DNA from: Syntrophobacteria bacterium
Lineage (GTDB): Bacteria > Desulfobacterota > DSWW01
Direction: 5' to 3'
Assembly (NCBI GenBank): GCA_030145435.1
Contig: JAQYVQ010000647.1
Span: 1 to 26,188 of the forward strand
Length of the DNA stretch: 26,188 nucleotides
In this document: piece by piece, positions 15,397-23,287 of the stretch
How the letters are laid out: every line of letters begins with the position of its first letter
Position numbering within the stretch: the stretch's first letter is position 1
The notes under the pieces: generated by a model
Seen by the model: the letters and a program-made list of their open reading frames with translations, nothing else
Database searches by the model: none
What the model was told of the DNA's origin: nothing
Position numbers and translations under genes: made by a program

Positions 15397-17628
15397 ATGG
15401 ACCTGGACCGAGAGCTTAATCCCCAGCAGACAGAAGCCGTGCTTCACGAAGGCGGGCCGTTGCTGGTCCTCGCCGGCGCGGGAAGCGGGAAGACCCGCGC
15501 CCTGACCTACCGTATCGCTCACCTCGTCCTCCATCGCGGAATCGCCCCCTGGAACATCCTGGCCATTACCTTTACGAACAAGGCAGCAGAGGAGATGCGC
15601 CTTCGGGTCAGGCGACTCCTGGGCACGGAGAAGACGGGGATCTGGGTCGGCACGTTTCACGCGACCTGTGCCCGGATCCTGCGGCAGCATATCGAGCGAC
15701 TGGGTTATCGCAAGAATTTCGTCATCTACGACACAGCCGACCAGTTGCGGGTGATCAAGTCCTCGCTGAAGAGACTGCGGGTGGACGCGAAGCAGGTCCG
15801 TCCCGTGGCGATCCAGAACCTGCTGGACAAGGCGAAAAACCAGGGGATCGACCCGGCCCTCCTCGTTCCGCAGCAGTCCCCCACGGGAAGAATCATCGAG
15901 GAAGTCGTCGCAGACTACAAGCGTCGCCTGGAGGAAGCGAATGCACTCGACTTCGGCGACCTGATCGTCCTCGCCCTGCGCCTGTTCGAAACGTGCCCGG
16001 ATGTACGGGCGAGCTACCGGGAGAAATTCCACTCCATCCTGGTAGACGAGTACCAGGACACAAACCGGGCACAGCATCTTCTGTTGCAGCAGATCGCATC
16101 GGAGGGGGGCGAACTCTGCGTCGTGGGGGACGACGACCAGTCGATCTACCGCTGGCGCGGTGCGGATGTAAACAACCTCCTCGCCTTCGAGAAGGACTTT
16201 CCGGGCACACGCGTGATCGCCCTCGAAGAAAACTACCGCTCCACACAGACCATCCTGCGTGCCGCCGACGCGGTCGCACGGGGCAATCCGAATCGAAGGG
16301 GAAAACGTCTCTGGACCCGGAACGAGGTGGGGGACCGCCTCGTCTACGAGGAGACCATGACCCCGGACGAAGAGGCAACATCTATCGCCAGGGAGATTCA
16401 GAGGCTCGCAACAGAGCTCGATATCCCTTACAGGAGCATCGGCGTCTTCTTCCGCACGAACGCCCAATCCCGTCCGTTCGAAGAGAGGTTCCTCCTTCTG
16501 CGCATTCCCCACGCCGTGATCGGAACCATGCGGTTCTACGAGCGGGCCGAGGTGAAGGACCTGCTTGCCTACCTGCGCTTTCTCTACAACCCGGACGACT
16601 CGGTCAGCCTCCTCAGAATCCTGAATCAACCGCTGCGGGGTATCGGACCCACCACACAGGCCACCTTGCAGGCCTATGCGGACGAGCAGGCGACAAGCCT
16701 GTGGGGGGGGATCGAACATGCATTGGAGAAGGGGATCCTTTCCGGGGCCTCCCGGGGCAGGCTCGAGCGTTTTCAGGGCCTGATCCGGATACTGAATCAA
16801 GGGTTCGAGAACCACGGGTCTCCGGAGATACTGCTCAAGACGGTGGTCGCACAGACCGGATACAAGACCTTTCTGGAAGGGAAAGAGGACGGAGAGAGGC
16901 GCCTGGAGAATGTGGAAGAATTCGTGCACACGGCCTCCCTGTTCCAGGCCATGGAGGAGGAGGCCCCCGGAAGAGAAACTCTCGGCGCCTTCCTTCAGAG
17001 GATCGCCCTGGTAAGCGATATCGACCAGTACGAGGACAGGGCGAACTGTGTTTCCCTGATGACCCTCCACTGTGCGAAGGGGCTGGAATTCCCGGTTGTC
17101 TTCCTGACGGGTATGGAGGATGGAATCCTGCCCCACCAGCGCTCCTACACATCCCCCGAAGCCCTCGCCGAGGAGCGGCGTCTCTGCTACGTCGGCATGA
17201 CCCGCGCGAAGAAGAAGCTCTACATGTCACGCGCCTGTTATCGATCGATTTACGGGGAGAGGCAGCAAACAGACCCAAGCCCCTTCCTCGCCTCGATCCC
17301 GCCGGATGTCATCGACTTCCGGGACGCGGAAGACGAGTTCGATGAGATAGACGATGCCGACCCCATCGGGATTGATGCCGGGAATGGGGATTCGGTCCTG
17401 GACTACGGAGAGAGCCAGTTGGACCGGCCTCCCCTGCCTCCTATGCCCTCCTCGGGCCGGAAACAAACGTATCGCATCGGGGAGAGAGTCGAGCACGAGA
17501 CCCTTGGAATCGGAACGGTCCGCAATGTGGAGGGGACGGGCTACAAAGAGAAGATAACCGTGCAGTTCAAGGTTGGAAAAATACGAAAGCTCATGGTGCA
17601 GGTGTCTCCGTTAAAAAAGTCATCTTGA
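15397..17628 (+). CDS. UvrD/PcrA-type ATP-dependent DNA helicase
   Basis: This is a superfamily 1A 3'-5' helicase for repair and replication-fork maintenance. The 743-residue product has the Q motif LNPQQTEAV, Walker A AGAGSGKT (26-33), motif Ia TFTNKAAEEM, Walker B VDEYQDTN, motif III VGDDDQSIYRWRGA, motif IV EENYRST and motif V/VI (MTLHCAKGLEFPVVF, EERRLCYVGMTRAKKKLY). After an acidic linker comes a C-terminal Tudor-like domain (RIGERVEHETLGIGTVRNVEG), as in PcrA/UvrD for RNA polymerase contact. It follows glmS by 16 bases. I cannot separate the names pcrA and uvrD on sequence alone. Confidence 0.95.
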   Translation: MDLDRELNPQQTEAVLHEGGPLLVLAGAGSGKTRALTYRIAHLVLHRGIAPWNILAITFTNKAAEEMRLRVRRLLGTEKTGIWVGTFHATCARILRQHIERLGYRKNFVIYDTADQLRVIKSSLKRLRVDAKQVRPVAIQNLLDKAKNQGIDPALLVPQQSPTGRIIEEVVADYKRRLEEANALDFGDLIVLALRLFETCPDVRASYREKFHSILVDEYQDTNRAQHLLLQQIASEGGELCVVGDDDQSIYRWRGADVNNLLAFEKDFPGTRVIALEENYRSTQTILRAADAVARGNPNRRGKRLWTRNEVGDRLVYEETMTPDEEATSIAREIQRLATELDIPYRSIGVFFRTNAQSRPFEERFLLLRIPHAVIGTMRFYERAEVKDLLAYLRFLYNPDDSVSLLRILNQPLRGIGPTTQATLQAYADEQATSLWGGIEHALEKGILSGASRGRLERFQGLIRILNQGFENHGSPEILLKTVVAQTGYKTFLEGKEDGERRLENVEEFVHTASLFQAMEEEAPGRETLGAFLQRIALVSDIDQYEDRANCVSLMTLHCAKGLEFPVVFLTGMEDGILPHQRSYTSPEALAEERRLCYVGMTRAKKKLYMSRACYRSIYGERQQTDPSPFLASIPPDVIDFRDAEDEFDEIDDADPIGIDAGNGDSVLDYGESQLDRPPLPPMPSSGRKQTYRIGERVEHETLGIGTVRNVEGTGYKEKITVQFKVGKIRKLMVQVSPLKKSS

Positions 17629-17637
17629 GGGAGGCAC

Positions 17638-18972
17638 TCAGCCTGCGAGCTTCTTCAGGGGTTCCAGCAGATCGGCATCTTCCAGGGTCTTGCCGAAGAT
17701 CACCTTTTCCGCTGTAGAGACCAACATCCTCTTGCCGTCTGACCGCCGAACCATCTCGTAGTTCATGAAGAGCCGGATCGGGGCCATTTCCGGTGCCGGA
17801 TGGTCAGCGAGAAACGGGTTCTCGAGCCATGCATCGATGGACACGAGAATCGAATCCGACTGTTGTGCACTGGCCAGGTAAGCGCTCTGCCGGGAAACGA
17901 CTGTCCTTGCGTCCAGCAAATCGTGTCCGATCGGGATCAGAGGCTTCTCCGGAAGGAGCCGGCGTTCCGCAATGTCCTGGATCATGCAGTAGTTCGCAAA
18001 GGAAAGAAGCCCCACTCCGTTCAGGTCGCGGTCCGGCTCGATCGGATACTCGACCTGGAGCGTTTCCGGCGTAATCGATGAGTAATGTTCGGGCGGCGGC
18101 CCAAAGCTCCTGTCTTCACTCGCCTTCCTGGTCAGCGCGTACGAATCCGGCACCTCCGCGATCTTCGGGATGTTGTCCACGCCGGGCTGGGCAGGCCTGG
18201 ATTTCTTCTGCCAGCTCGCCCCCTCGAGCCTGCTGACGAAGAAGTTCGAGGACCGGATGTACGGTATCTCCATTTCTTCCGCCTGTTTCCCGTTCTTCAG
18301 GGGGATCTTCTTCTCCATCGGCCAGGAAGCCGGGTAGAAGAAGGAGTAGCCGTCCATCATGGAGTTCCCGTAGGCGTTCAGGGTATTTACGATCGTAAGC
18401 CGGTCGTTTTGCCCAAAAGAAGCCATCGGGGTTTGCCTCGGAAATTGTATCTGGAGGTAGTAGAACGTCGCGTACAGTCGATCGTTCGTTTCATCCACGA
18501 GCTGCTTGCCGGGAACGCCGGTGAAGTGATTGAGGTGGCTCCACCTCATATCCCCCAGGAGCATCATCAGTGACGTCTCTGAGAGGTTGTTCCGACCCAA
18601 GTGATGGAGGCCCACCTCGATGTCGACATAGTACGCCCCGTCTTCCCCCACGTACCTGTCCCCCGCCTTCCACGCCTTCTTAACTCCTGCAGGCGCGGCC
18701 TCCTCGCGTGTTTTCGAGGGAGACTCCAGGTCGAGATACTCTCTGACGAGTTGTGAACATTCGTTCACTGTCGCGAGTCGGTCCACCTCCGCATCCGGGA
18801 TAATGATGTTAAAGACACGCTCCAGTTCCATCCTGAATTCCAGGTACTGCCAGGAATCCCCGCCCAGATCTTTCATCAGGTGGGCGTCTCCCGCAATGGA
18901 GTCACCGGGGAGTTCCAAAATCCGTCCCAAGAGGGTGCTGATTCGCTCTTGAAGATGCTGCTCCTTGGCCAT
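17638..18972 (-). CDS. Acyl carrier protein fused to LnmK-like double-hotdog acyltransferase/decarboxylase domain
   Basis: The 444-residue protein has two parts. Residues 1-80 are an acyl carrier protein domain with the phosphopantetheine attachment motif DLGGDSWQYLEF (Ser40). After a linker (about 80-110), residues 110-444 look like the LnmK/Pnap_2097 double-hotdog family. First hotdog: VGLHHLGRNNLSETSLMMLLGDMRW (120-144), RLYATFYYLQIQFP (165-178), FGQNDRLTIVNTLNAYG (186-202). Second: LNGVGLLSFANYCMIQDIAER (317-337) with a hotdog-type helix. LnmK of leinamycin biosynthesis converts methylmalonyl-CoA to propionyl-ACP. Start 18972 has AAGGAGG ten bases upstream; the 19047 opening is longer. 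No polyketide synthase is adjacent. Convergent with the helicase, divergent from smpB. The second half is recognised by motif memory, so the exact reaction is inference. Confidence 0.72.
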   Translation of the reverse strand: MAKEQHLQERISTLLGRILELPGDSIAGDAHLMKDLGGDSWQYLEFRMELERVFNIIIPDAEVDRLATVNECSQLVREYLDLESPSKTREEAAPAGVKKAWKAGDRYVGEDGAYYVDIEVGLHHLGRNNLSETSLMMLLGDMRWSHLNHFTGVPGKQLVDETNDRLYATFYYLQIQFPRQTPMASFGQNDRLTIVNTLNAYGNSMMDGYSFFYPASWPMEKKIPLKNGKQAEEMEIPYIRSSNFFVSRLEGASWQKKSRPAQPGVDNIPKIAEVPDSYALTRKASEDRSFGPPPEHYSSITPETLQVEYPIEPDRDLNGVGLLSFANYCMIQDIAERRLLPEKPLIPIGHDLLDARTVVSRQSAYLASAQQSDSILVSIDAWLENPFLADHPAPEMAPIRLFMNYEMVRRSDGKRMLVSTAEKVIFGKTLEDADLLEPLKKLAG

Positions 18973-19057
18973 TAACTGGGCTCCTCCTTGGATTTCATCT
19001 TTTCGGGGTCTACACTTTAATGTTACGCATGAGGGTCTGATTTGCAAATGCAGTTCG

Positions 19058-19087
19058 TTGACAACAGCCTTTCGTCTTCTCCATTAT
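19058..19087 (+). promoter_or_regulatory. Probable sigma-70 promoter for smpB
   Basis: Perfect -35 TTGACA (19058-19063), 18-bp spacer, -10 CATTAT (19082-19087, 4 of 6). A start at about 19094 would give a leader of about 70 nt that contains three 10-bp repeats, a small hairpin and the ribosome binding site. Confidence 0.55.
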
Positions 19088-19094
19088 GTTGCAT

Positions 19095-19124
19095 ACCAAC
19101 CCGGACCAACCCGGACCAACCCGG
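19095..19124. repeat. Three tandem 10-bp repeats (ACCAACCCGG) in the smpB leader
   Basis: Three identical units of ACCAACCCGG sit directly after the predicted smpB transcription start. They run into a 6-bp hairpin (CGGGAA at 19122-19127 with TTCCCG at 19134-19139, loop of six). They end about 26 bases before the AGGAGGA ribosome binding site. A leader role in expression is inference. Confidence 0.7.
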
Positions 19125-19164
19125 GAAGGGTTTTTCCCGCAGGCACCCAGAGCAGGAGGATCAC

Positions 19165-19635
19165 TTGAAACAGGGTGGGATCAAGATTATCGCGAAGAAC
19201 AAGAAGGCCCGCTACGATTATGAGATCCTGTCGACGTATGAAGCCGGCCTGGTCCTTCTCGGAACGGAGATCAAGTCCCTCCGGGAAGGTCGAATCCAGT
19301 TGAATGACGGATTCGCCAGAATCGAGTCGAACGAGGCCTTCCTCCACGGGGTCTACATTGCCCCTTATTCAAATGCCGGACCCTTCAATCACGAGCCGAC
19401 ACGGCCCAGAAAGCTGCTTCTTCACAAGAGGGAGATCCGGAAGCTCTACGGAAAGGTCCAGGAGAAGGGCCTGTCCCTGGTCCCGTTGAGCTTGTACCTG
19501 AAGAACAGCAAGGCCAAGGTCGAGCTCGGGCTGGCAAAGGGCAAGCGGAAGTACGAAAAGAGGGAGGCCATCAAGAGACAGGATGCAAAGAGGGAGATTC
19601 AGCGAACCATTCGGGAGCGAAGCAAGGAGTCTTAG
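19165..19635 (+). CDS. smpB: SsrA-binding protein SmpB
   Basis: SmpB binds tmRNA and delivers it to stalled ribosomes for trans-translation. The 156-residue product has IIAKNKKARYDYEILSTYEAGLVLLGTEIKSLREGRIQLNDGFARI, PYSNAGPFNHEPTRPRKLLLHKREI, LVPLSLYLKNSKAKVELGLAKGKRKYEKRE and a basic tail DAKREIQRTIRER, all family features. The start is TTG at 19165 with AGGAGGA four bases upstream; the opening to 19042 would add unrelated residues from the repeat-rich leader. I did not find a tmRNA gene beside it. Confidence 0.95.
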   Translation: MKQGGIKIIAKNKKARYDYEILSTYEAGLVLLGTEIKSLREGRIQLNDGFARIESNEAFLHGVYIAPYSNAGPFNHEPTRPRKLLLHKREIRKLYGKVQEKGLSLVPLSLYLKNSKAKVELGLAKGKRKYEKREAIKRQDAKREIQRTIRERSKES

Positions 19636-20078
19636 CCCTTGCCCTTGAGGCAGGCTAGAACCGGCAAAAAAGGAAGAAGCCGGCCCATTCGCAGGGGCCT
19701 TCTCCGGTTCCCCACGAACGACCCGGCTTCAAGAAAGGGTGAAAAGGTTGACTTGCTCCTATTGAAAAGCAAGAAAAGTGCCATCGAAGCAATCTCCAAC
19801 GAATACTGCCCCTAGAAAACGAAAAATCTCTTTCCTCTGCCCGGCAGGCCGATCCATGGAACTCGTCGGCACCTCGAATCTCTAAATGATTATTTCAGCA
19901 GGTTCATTCACTTGAAGGGCTCCCGGTCTCAGAATGGAGGTGATGATCCGCTCGGCGCCCTACCCGGCCGGGCCCAGGCCCATCTTCTATGCCATCAGCC
20001 CTTGGAACCCCATAAATCGATCCAATTTAGCTGCAAAATCTGCACGATGTGCTGTTTTCGCACAAAAGTCAGGAGGAT
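19636..20078. other. Noncoding region between convergent smpB and sigma-54 activator genes
   Basis: These 443 bases hold no reading frame I believe. A nested hairpin spans 19658-19710: outer stem GAACCGG/CCGGTTC, inner stem GGCCC/GGGCC flanked by AGAA/TTCT, inner loop of eight. A second hairpin spans 20031-20061: TGCAAAA...TTTTcGCA around GCAC-GAT-GTGC. One copy of the 13-mer TGCAAAATCTGCA lies at 20032-20044. No tmRNA, tRNA or sigma-54 promoter was found. The hairpins may terminate the two convergent genes, although long T-tracts are absent. Confidence 0.5.
20032..20044. promoter_or_regulatory. 13-mer TGCAAAATCTGCA, copy 1 (3' of activator gene)
   Basis: Identical to the copy at 21932-21944. 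The ends are TGCA, a self-complementary tetramer, five bases apart. It forms part of the hairpin at 20031-20061. Binding-site role is inference. Confidence 0.4.
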
Positions 20079-21866
20079 CTACCGGATTCCATACCTCTTC
20101 ATCTTCTCATAAAGCGTCCTGATGGGAACATCGAGAAGATTCGACGCGTCCTTCCTTCTTCCCTTGCAGGCCTTCAGTGCATGCTCGATTGCCTCCTTCT
20201 CCATCTCTTTCAGAGGCTTTACGTCCAACCCGAGAGGCGTTGCCGACCCCCGGTCGGCTCCGCCCTGCGACAAACCACTTTCACTGAAGAGCTCGGGCTT
20301 GTACCGGAAATCCTCCACCAGGATTTCCTCCCGCTGGGCCATGACACAGGCGTTCTTGATGGTGTTCTCGAGCTCCCGAACGTTCCCAGGCCAAGGGTAG
20401 GAGAGCAGAAGCCTCTTCGCCTCCGGGGAAAGCCCCCCTCTGGAAATCTCCGTCTCCCGGGAGAAATCCTCCAGGAAATGCTCTGCCAACAGAAGAATGT
20501 CCCCCCTTCTCTCCCTTAGAGCAGAGAGATGAATCGTCACTCCGTTCAATCGATAGTAAAGATCTTCACGGAACTCACCCTTCTTGACGGCCTTTTTCAG
20601 GTCCCTGTTGGTGGCCGAGATGATCCTCACGTCAACCAAGATGACCTTTTCCCCGCCCACCGGCCTGATTTCACCTTCCTGGATCGCCCGGAGGAGCTTC
20701 GCCTGCATGCTCGGGCTCATGTCCCCGATCTCGTCCAGGAACAGCGTCCCCTGGTCCGCCTCCGCGAAAAGACCTTTTCGGTCCTGGAGCGCACCTGTGA
20801 AGGCACCCTTGACGTGCCCGAACAACTCGCTCTCCAGCAAGGTGTCGGTCAGGGCAGAGCAATTCTGGATGATGAACGCCTTGTCCCGCCGCGGCCCGTT
20901 GTAATGGACCGCCTTAGCGACCAACTCCTTCCCTGTCCCGCTTTCCCCTTCGATCAGGATCGGCACGTTGAAATCCGTGACCTTGTCCATCAGCCGGAAG
21001 ACTTCCTGCATCTGTCTCGACTTTCCGATCATGTTCTCGTAGTTGTACTTGAGCTTGAGCTCACTCAGCTCAGAGGCCAACCGCTTCTCGACTTCCTCCA
21101 ATTGCGTGCTCTTCTCCTTGTATGCCTTCTCGAGTTGACGGCTGTATTCCTCCAGCTTTCCTTTCGCTTCCTCCAATTGCCGTGTCCGACTGGCGATTTT
21201 TGTCTCCAGCGTCAGGTTGTGCTCCTCGATCTCCAGGTTCGCGTCTGCCAGGGCCTTCTGATGACGGCGCAGTACATCCGAGAAATAGCCCGCGTAGAAG
21301 GCAATCGAGAAGAAACAGAAAAACAGAAAAAACAGGATGATGCTCAGCTTTCCGATCTCGATCGGGGTATTCCCGTAAAACGCCACGAGTCCGCTGTATT
21401 CCAACCCACACAGAACGGTGTAGGCAAGACAGCTTCCGATGGACACGAGATATCCGGACCAGGGTGAGATCAGGATGGAGTAGAACGGGATGGGCAGCAC
21501 ATAGAGGAGAGCCAGAACCGGCGCACCCGCTCCTCCCATGAAGTGAATCAGGATCGTGAAAAACAGGATGTCCGTAACTGCGACGAGGATGTGCAGTCGC
21601 CGGAGGAGAATTCCCCTGTTCAGCAGAGCGATATATCCTGCGTTGATGGCGACAAAGAGCAACAACCCCCCGGCAATCTCCTTTTTCGGAAGGCTCAGGT
21701 AGCCAAATACCCCGAGGAACTGCAAGAACAGGGAACCGCACAATACCAGGACGAAAACGTAGACCTTCAGGTAAATCTCGATCTTGAACAGCCGTGTCCG
21801 GTCCGAGAGCTCGGGTGTCTCCAAAGACTTTTTCAAGTCCCACATCATTTCATAACGCTCTTTCAT
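20079..21866 (-). CDS. Membrane-anchored sigma-54-dependent transcriptional activator (AAA+, Fis-type HTH)
   Basis: The 595-residue protein has a short cytoplasmic start, six predicted transmembrane segments (about 33-56, 63-82, 91-112, 115-133, 136-155, 172-194), a coiled coil (about 200-275) and a sigma-54-interaction AAA+ domain. That domain shows Walker A GESGTGKE (307-314), the sigma-54 contact loop GAFTGA (354-359), Walker B TLFLDEI (374-380) and ATNRDL. The end is a Fis-like helix-turn-helix (about 555-592, GRRKDASNLLDVPIRTLYEKMKRYG). There is no receiver or PAS domain; the membrane part takes the sensor place, as in histidine kinases but with the AAA+ domain attached directly. Start 21866 (ATG) has GAGGGG eight bases upstream; a GTG at 21875 is an alternative. 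The signal and target genes are unknown. Confidence 0.93.
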   Translation of the reverse strand: MKERYEMMWDLKKSLETPELSDRTRLFKIEIYLKVYVFVLVLCGSLFLQFLGVFGYLSLPKKEIAGGLLLFVAINAGYIALLNRGILLRRLHILVAVTDILFFTILIHFMGGAGAPVLALLYVLPIPFYSILISPWSGYLVSIGSCLAYTVLCGLEYSGLVAFYGNTPIEIGKLSIILFFLFFCFFSIAFYAGYFSDVLRRHQKALADANLEIEEHNLTLETKIASRTRQLEEAKGKLEEYSRQLEKAYKEKSTQLEEVEKRLASELSELKLKYNYENMIGKSRQMQEVFRLMDKVTDFNVPILIEGESGTGKELVAKAVHYNGPRRDKAFIIQNCSALTDTLLESELFGHVKGAFTGALQDRKGLFAEADQGTLFLDEIGDMSPSMQAKLLRAIQEGEIRPVGGEKVILVDVRIISATNRDLKKAVKKGEFREDLYYRLNGVTIHLSALRERRGDILLLAEHFLEDFSRETEISRGGLSPEAKRLLLSYPWPGNVRELENTIKNACVMAQREEILVEDFRYKPELFSESGLSQGGADRGSATPLGLDVKPLKEMEKEAIEHALKACKGRRKDASNLLDVPIRTLYEKMKRYGIR

Positions 21867-21931
21867 GGATCTCACCCCTCATTCTATGCGGCATTTTCTG
21901 CTCTTCCAAGGATAACAAACATCAGGAAAAG

Positions 21932-21944
21932 TGCAAAATCTGCA
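21932..21944. promoter_or_regulatory. 13-mer TGCAAAATCTGCA, copy 2 (upstream of activator gene)
   Basis: Lies about 72 bp upstream of the activator start and continues to form GCAAAA-N8-TTTTGC on the same strand. It also could terminate nadA transcription, whose gene ends upstream on the minus strand. A binding site for the activator itself is inference. Confidence 0.4.
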
Positions 21945-22024
21945 TTTTTTGCCTGGGGGAGGCTAAAACAGGAAGAAGGGAGTCCTAAAGGAGGGCACGA
22001 GTGGAAGGCGAGCGGGGTGAATGC

Positions 22025-23095
22025 TTATGAGAAGCTCAACATATTCTCCAGAGCGACCTTTGCGAGCTCCTTTGTCTCCGAGTCCACATACACCCGGTGG
22101 ACCTCACCGATTTCATCCAGGATCCAGAGAAGCTTGGCCGGGTTAATTCGAAACATGTTCGGGCAAAGGGAACGGAAGACCTCGTAGATCTTTTTGTCCG
22201 GATGCTCAACGGCCAGCCGGTCCACAAGGTTGATTTCGGTGCCAACGTACACCGAACTCCCGGAAGGGGCCTGCTCTACGTAGCGGCAGATGTACTCCGT
22301 AGACCCCACTGCATCCGCTTCCGCGACGACTTCCTCCGAGCATTCCGGATGGACCACGATTTTGGCCCCAGGGTCCTCCTCTCGGATTCGCCGGATGTGA
22401 TCGGGCCGGAAATCGGTATGGACGTGGCAGAACCCTTTCCAGAGGATCAGGGTTGCCTCTTGAACCCGCTTTTCGATCTCCGGATCCAGCGGTGAGACGT
22501 CCGGGTCCCAGAGCAGGATCTCCTCCCGGGGGATGCCGACCTGCCTTGCCGTATTTCGCCCCAGGTTCTCATCGGGAAAGAAGAATATCTTCTCTCCCTT
22601 CGCCTGGGCCCATTTGAAGGCCGCCCCGGCATTGGATGAGGTGCAGACCGCGCCTTCTCGTCTGCCGCAGAAGGCCTTCAGGTCCGAACCCGAGTTCATG
22701 TACGTTACCGGAATGACCTTCCTGTCCTCCCCGGTCCCCGCAACCAGATCCCACGCCCTCTGAACGGAAGCGATGTCGGCCATATCTGCCAGCGGGCACC
22801 CTGATTTCGGGTCGGGGTGCTGGACCTTCTGATGCTCCCGCCGGAGGATTTCCGCACTCTCAGCCATGAACCGCACGCCGCAAAAAACGATGAACTCGCA
22901 ATCTTCTTGAGCGGCAGCAAGGCGGGAAAGCCCCAGGGAATCCCCCCGAAAGTCAGCAAAATCGATCACATCCTGCCTCTGGTAGTGATGGCCCAGGACG
23001 ATCAGGCGTTTTCCGAGCGCCTCCTTCCTCTCGAGGATGCTCAACCGAAGTTCTTCCGGCTCCATCTGTCGGTATGAATCAGGCATCAGGCCCAC
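22025..23095 (-). CDS. nadA: Quinolinate synthase A
   Basis: NadA condenses iminoaspartate with dihydroxyacetone phosphate to quinolinate for NAD synthesis, using an oxygen-sensitive [4Fe-4S] cluster. The product of about 356 residues has VLGHHYQRQDVIDFADFRGDSLGLSRLAA, FCGVRFMAESAEIL, CPLADM, VTYMNSGSDLKAFCG, VCTSSNAGA, FFPDENLGRN, CHVHTDF, HPECSEEVV and LCPNMFRI. The cluster cysteines are in the CPLADM, HPEC or CHVH and CPNM regions. The start is uncertain: GTG at 23095 has GGGAG nine bases upstream, ATG at 23086 is the conservative choice, and a TTG opening at 23140 also exists. No nadB or nadC is in the window. Confidence 0.95.
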   Translation of the reverse strand: MGLMPDSYRQMEPEELRLSILERKEALGKRLIVLGHHYQRQDVIDFADFRGDSLGLSRLAAAQEDCEFIVFCGVRFMAESAEILRREHQKVQHPDPKSGCPLADMADIASVQRAWDLVAGTGEDRKVIPVTYMNSGSDLKAFCGRREGAVCTSSNAGAAFKWAQAKGEKIFFFPDENLGRNTARQVGIPREEILLWDPDVSPLDPEIEKRVQEATLILWKGFCHVHTDFRPDHIRRIREEDPGAKIVVHPECSEEVVAEADAVGSTEYICRYVEQAPSGSSVYVGTEINLVDRLAVEHPDKKIYEVFRSLCPNMFRINPAKLLWILDEIGEVHRVYVDSETKELAKVALENMLSFS

Positions 23096-23161
23096 GAAAC
23101 GCCACTCCCGTAAGAATGATAAATGATAGATACCTAGCAACCCGTTGAAAAAGCGGCTGCT

Positions 23162-23287
23162 GGAGGCTGTTCAAAAAGTTCCAGATGCAAGGCAGGCAAA
23201 ATCCCGAGAAATGAGACGTACTTCCTGTACGTTGAATGACGAGGGATGAAGCCGAACGCCGCAGATGGGACTTTTTCAACAGCCTCC
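23162..23287. mobile_element. MITE-like palindromic repeat (about 126 bp)
   Basis: The left end GGAGGCTGTTCAAAAAGT and the right end, read on the other strand, GGAGGCTGTTGAAAAAGT match at 17 of 18 positions, with further matches inward to about 27 bp. The centre has a short hairpin ACGTAC-TTCCT-GTACGT (23216-23232). Inverted ends with no transposase inside resemble a nonautonomous MITE; the ends resemble a repeat I associate with deltaproteobacterial genomes. Its right end meets the stop codon of the small gene at 23287. No target-site duplication was identified. Confidence 0.7.

Noticed and set aside
19636..20078. tmRNA (ssrA) gene beside smpB
   Set aside because: I looked for the conserved 5' and 3' ends and a TTCGA-type T-loop and did not find them.
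19934..20122. 62-residue open frame in the smpB-activator gap
   Set aside because: A GGAGGTGATG lies near its start, but the product has no recognisable feature, runs into the activator gene on the other strand and contains the hairpin sequence.
21920..21960. Sigma-54 promoter for the activator gene
   Set aside because: A TTTTGCA is present on the minus strand, but no GG lies ten bases before the GC, so the -24/-12 spacing fails.
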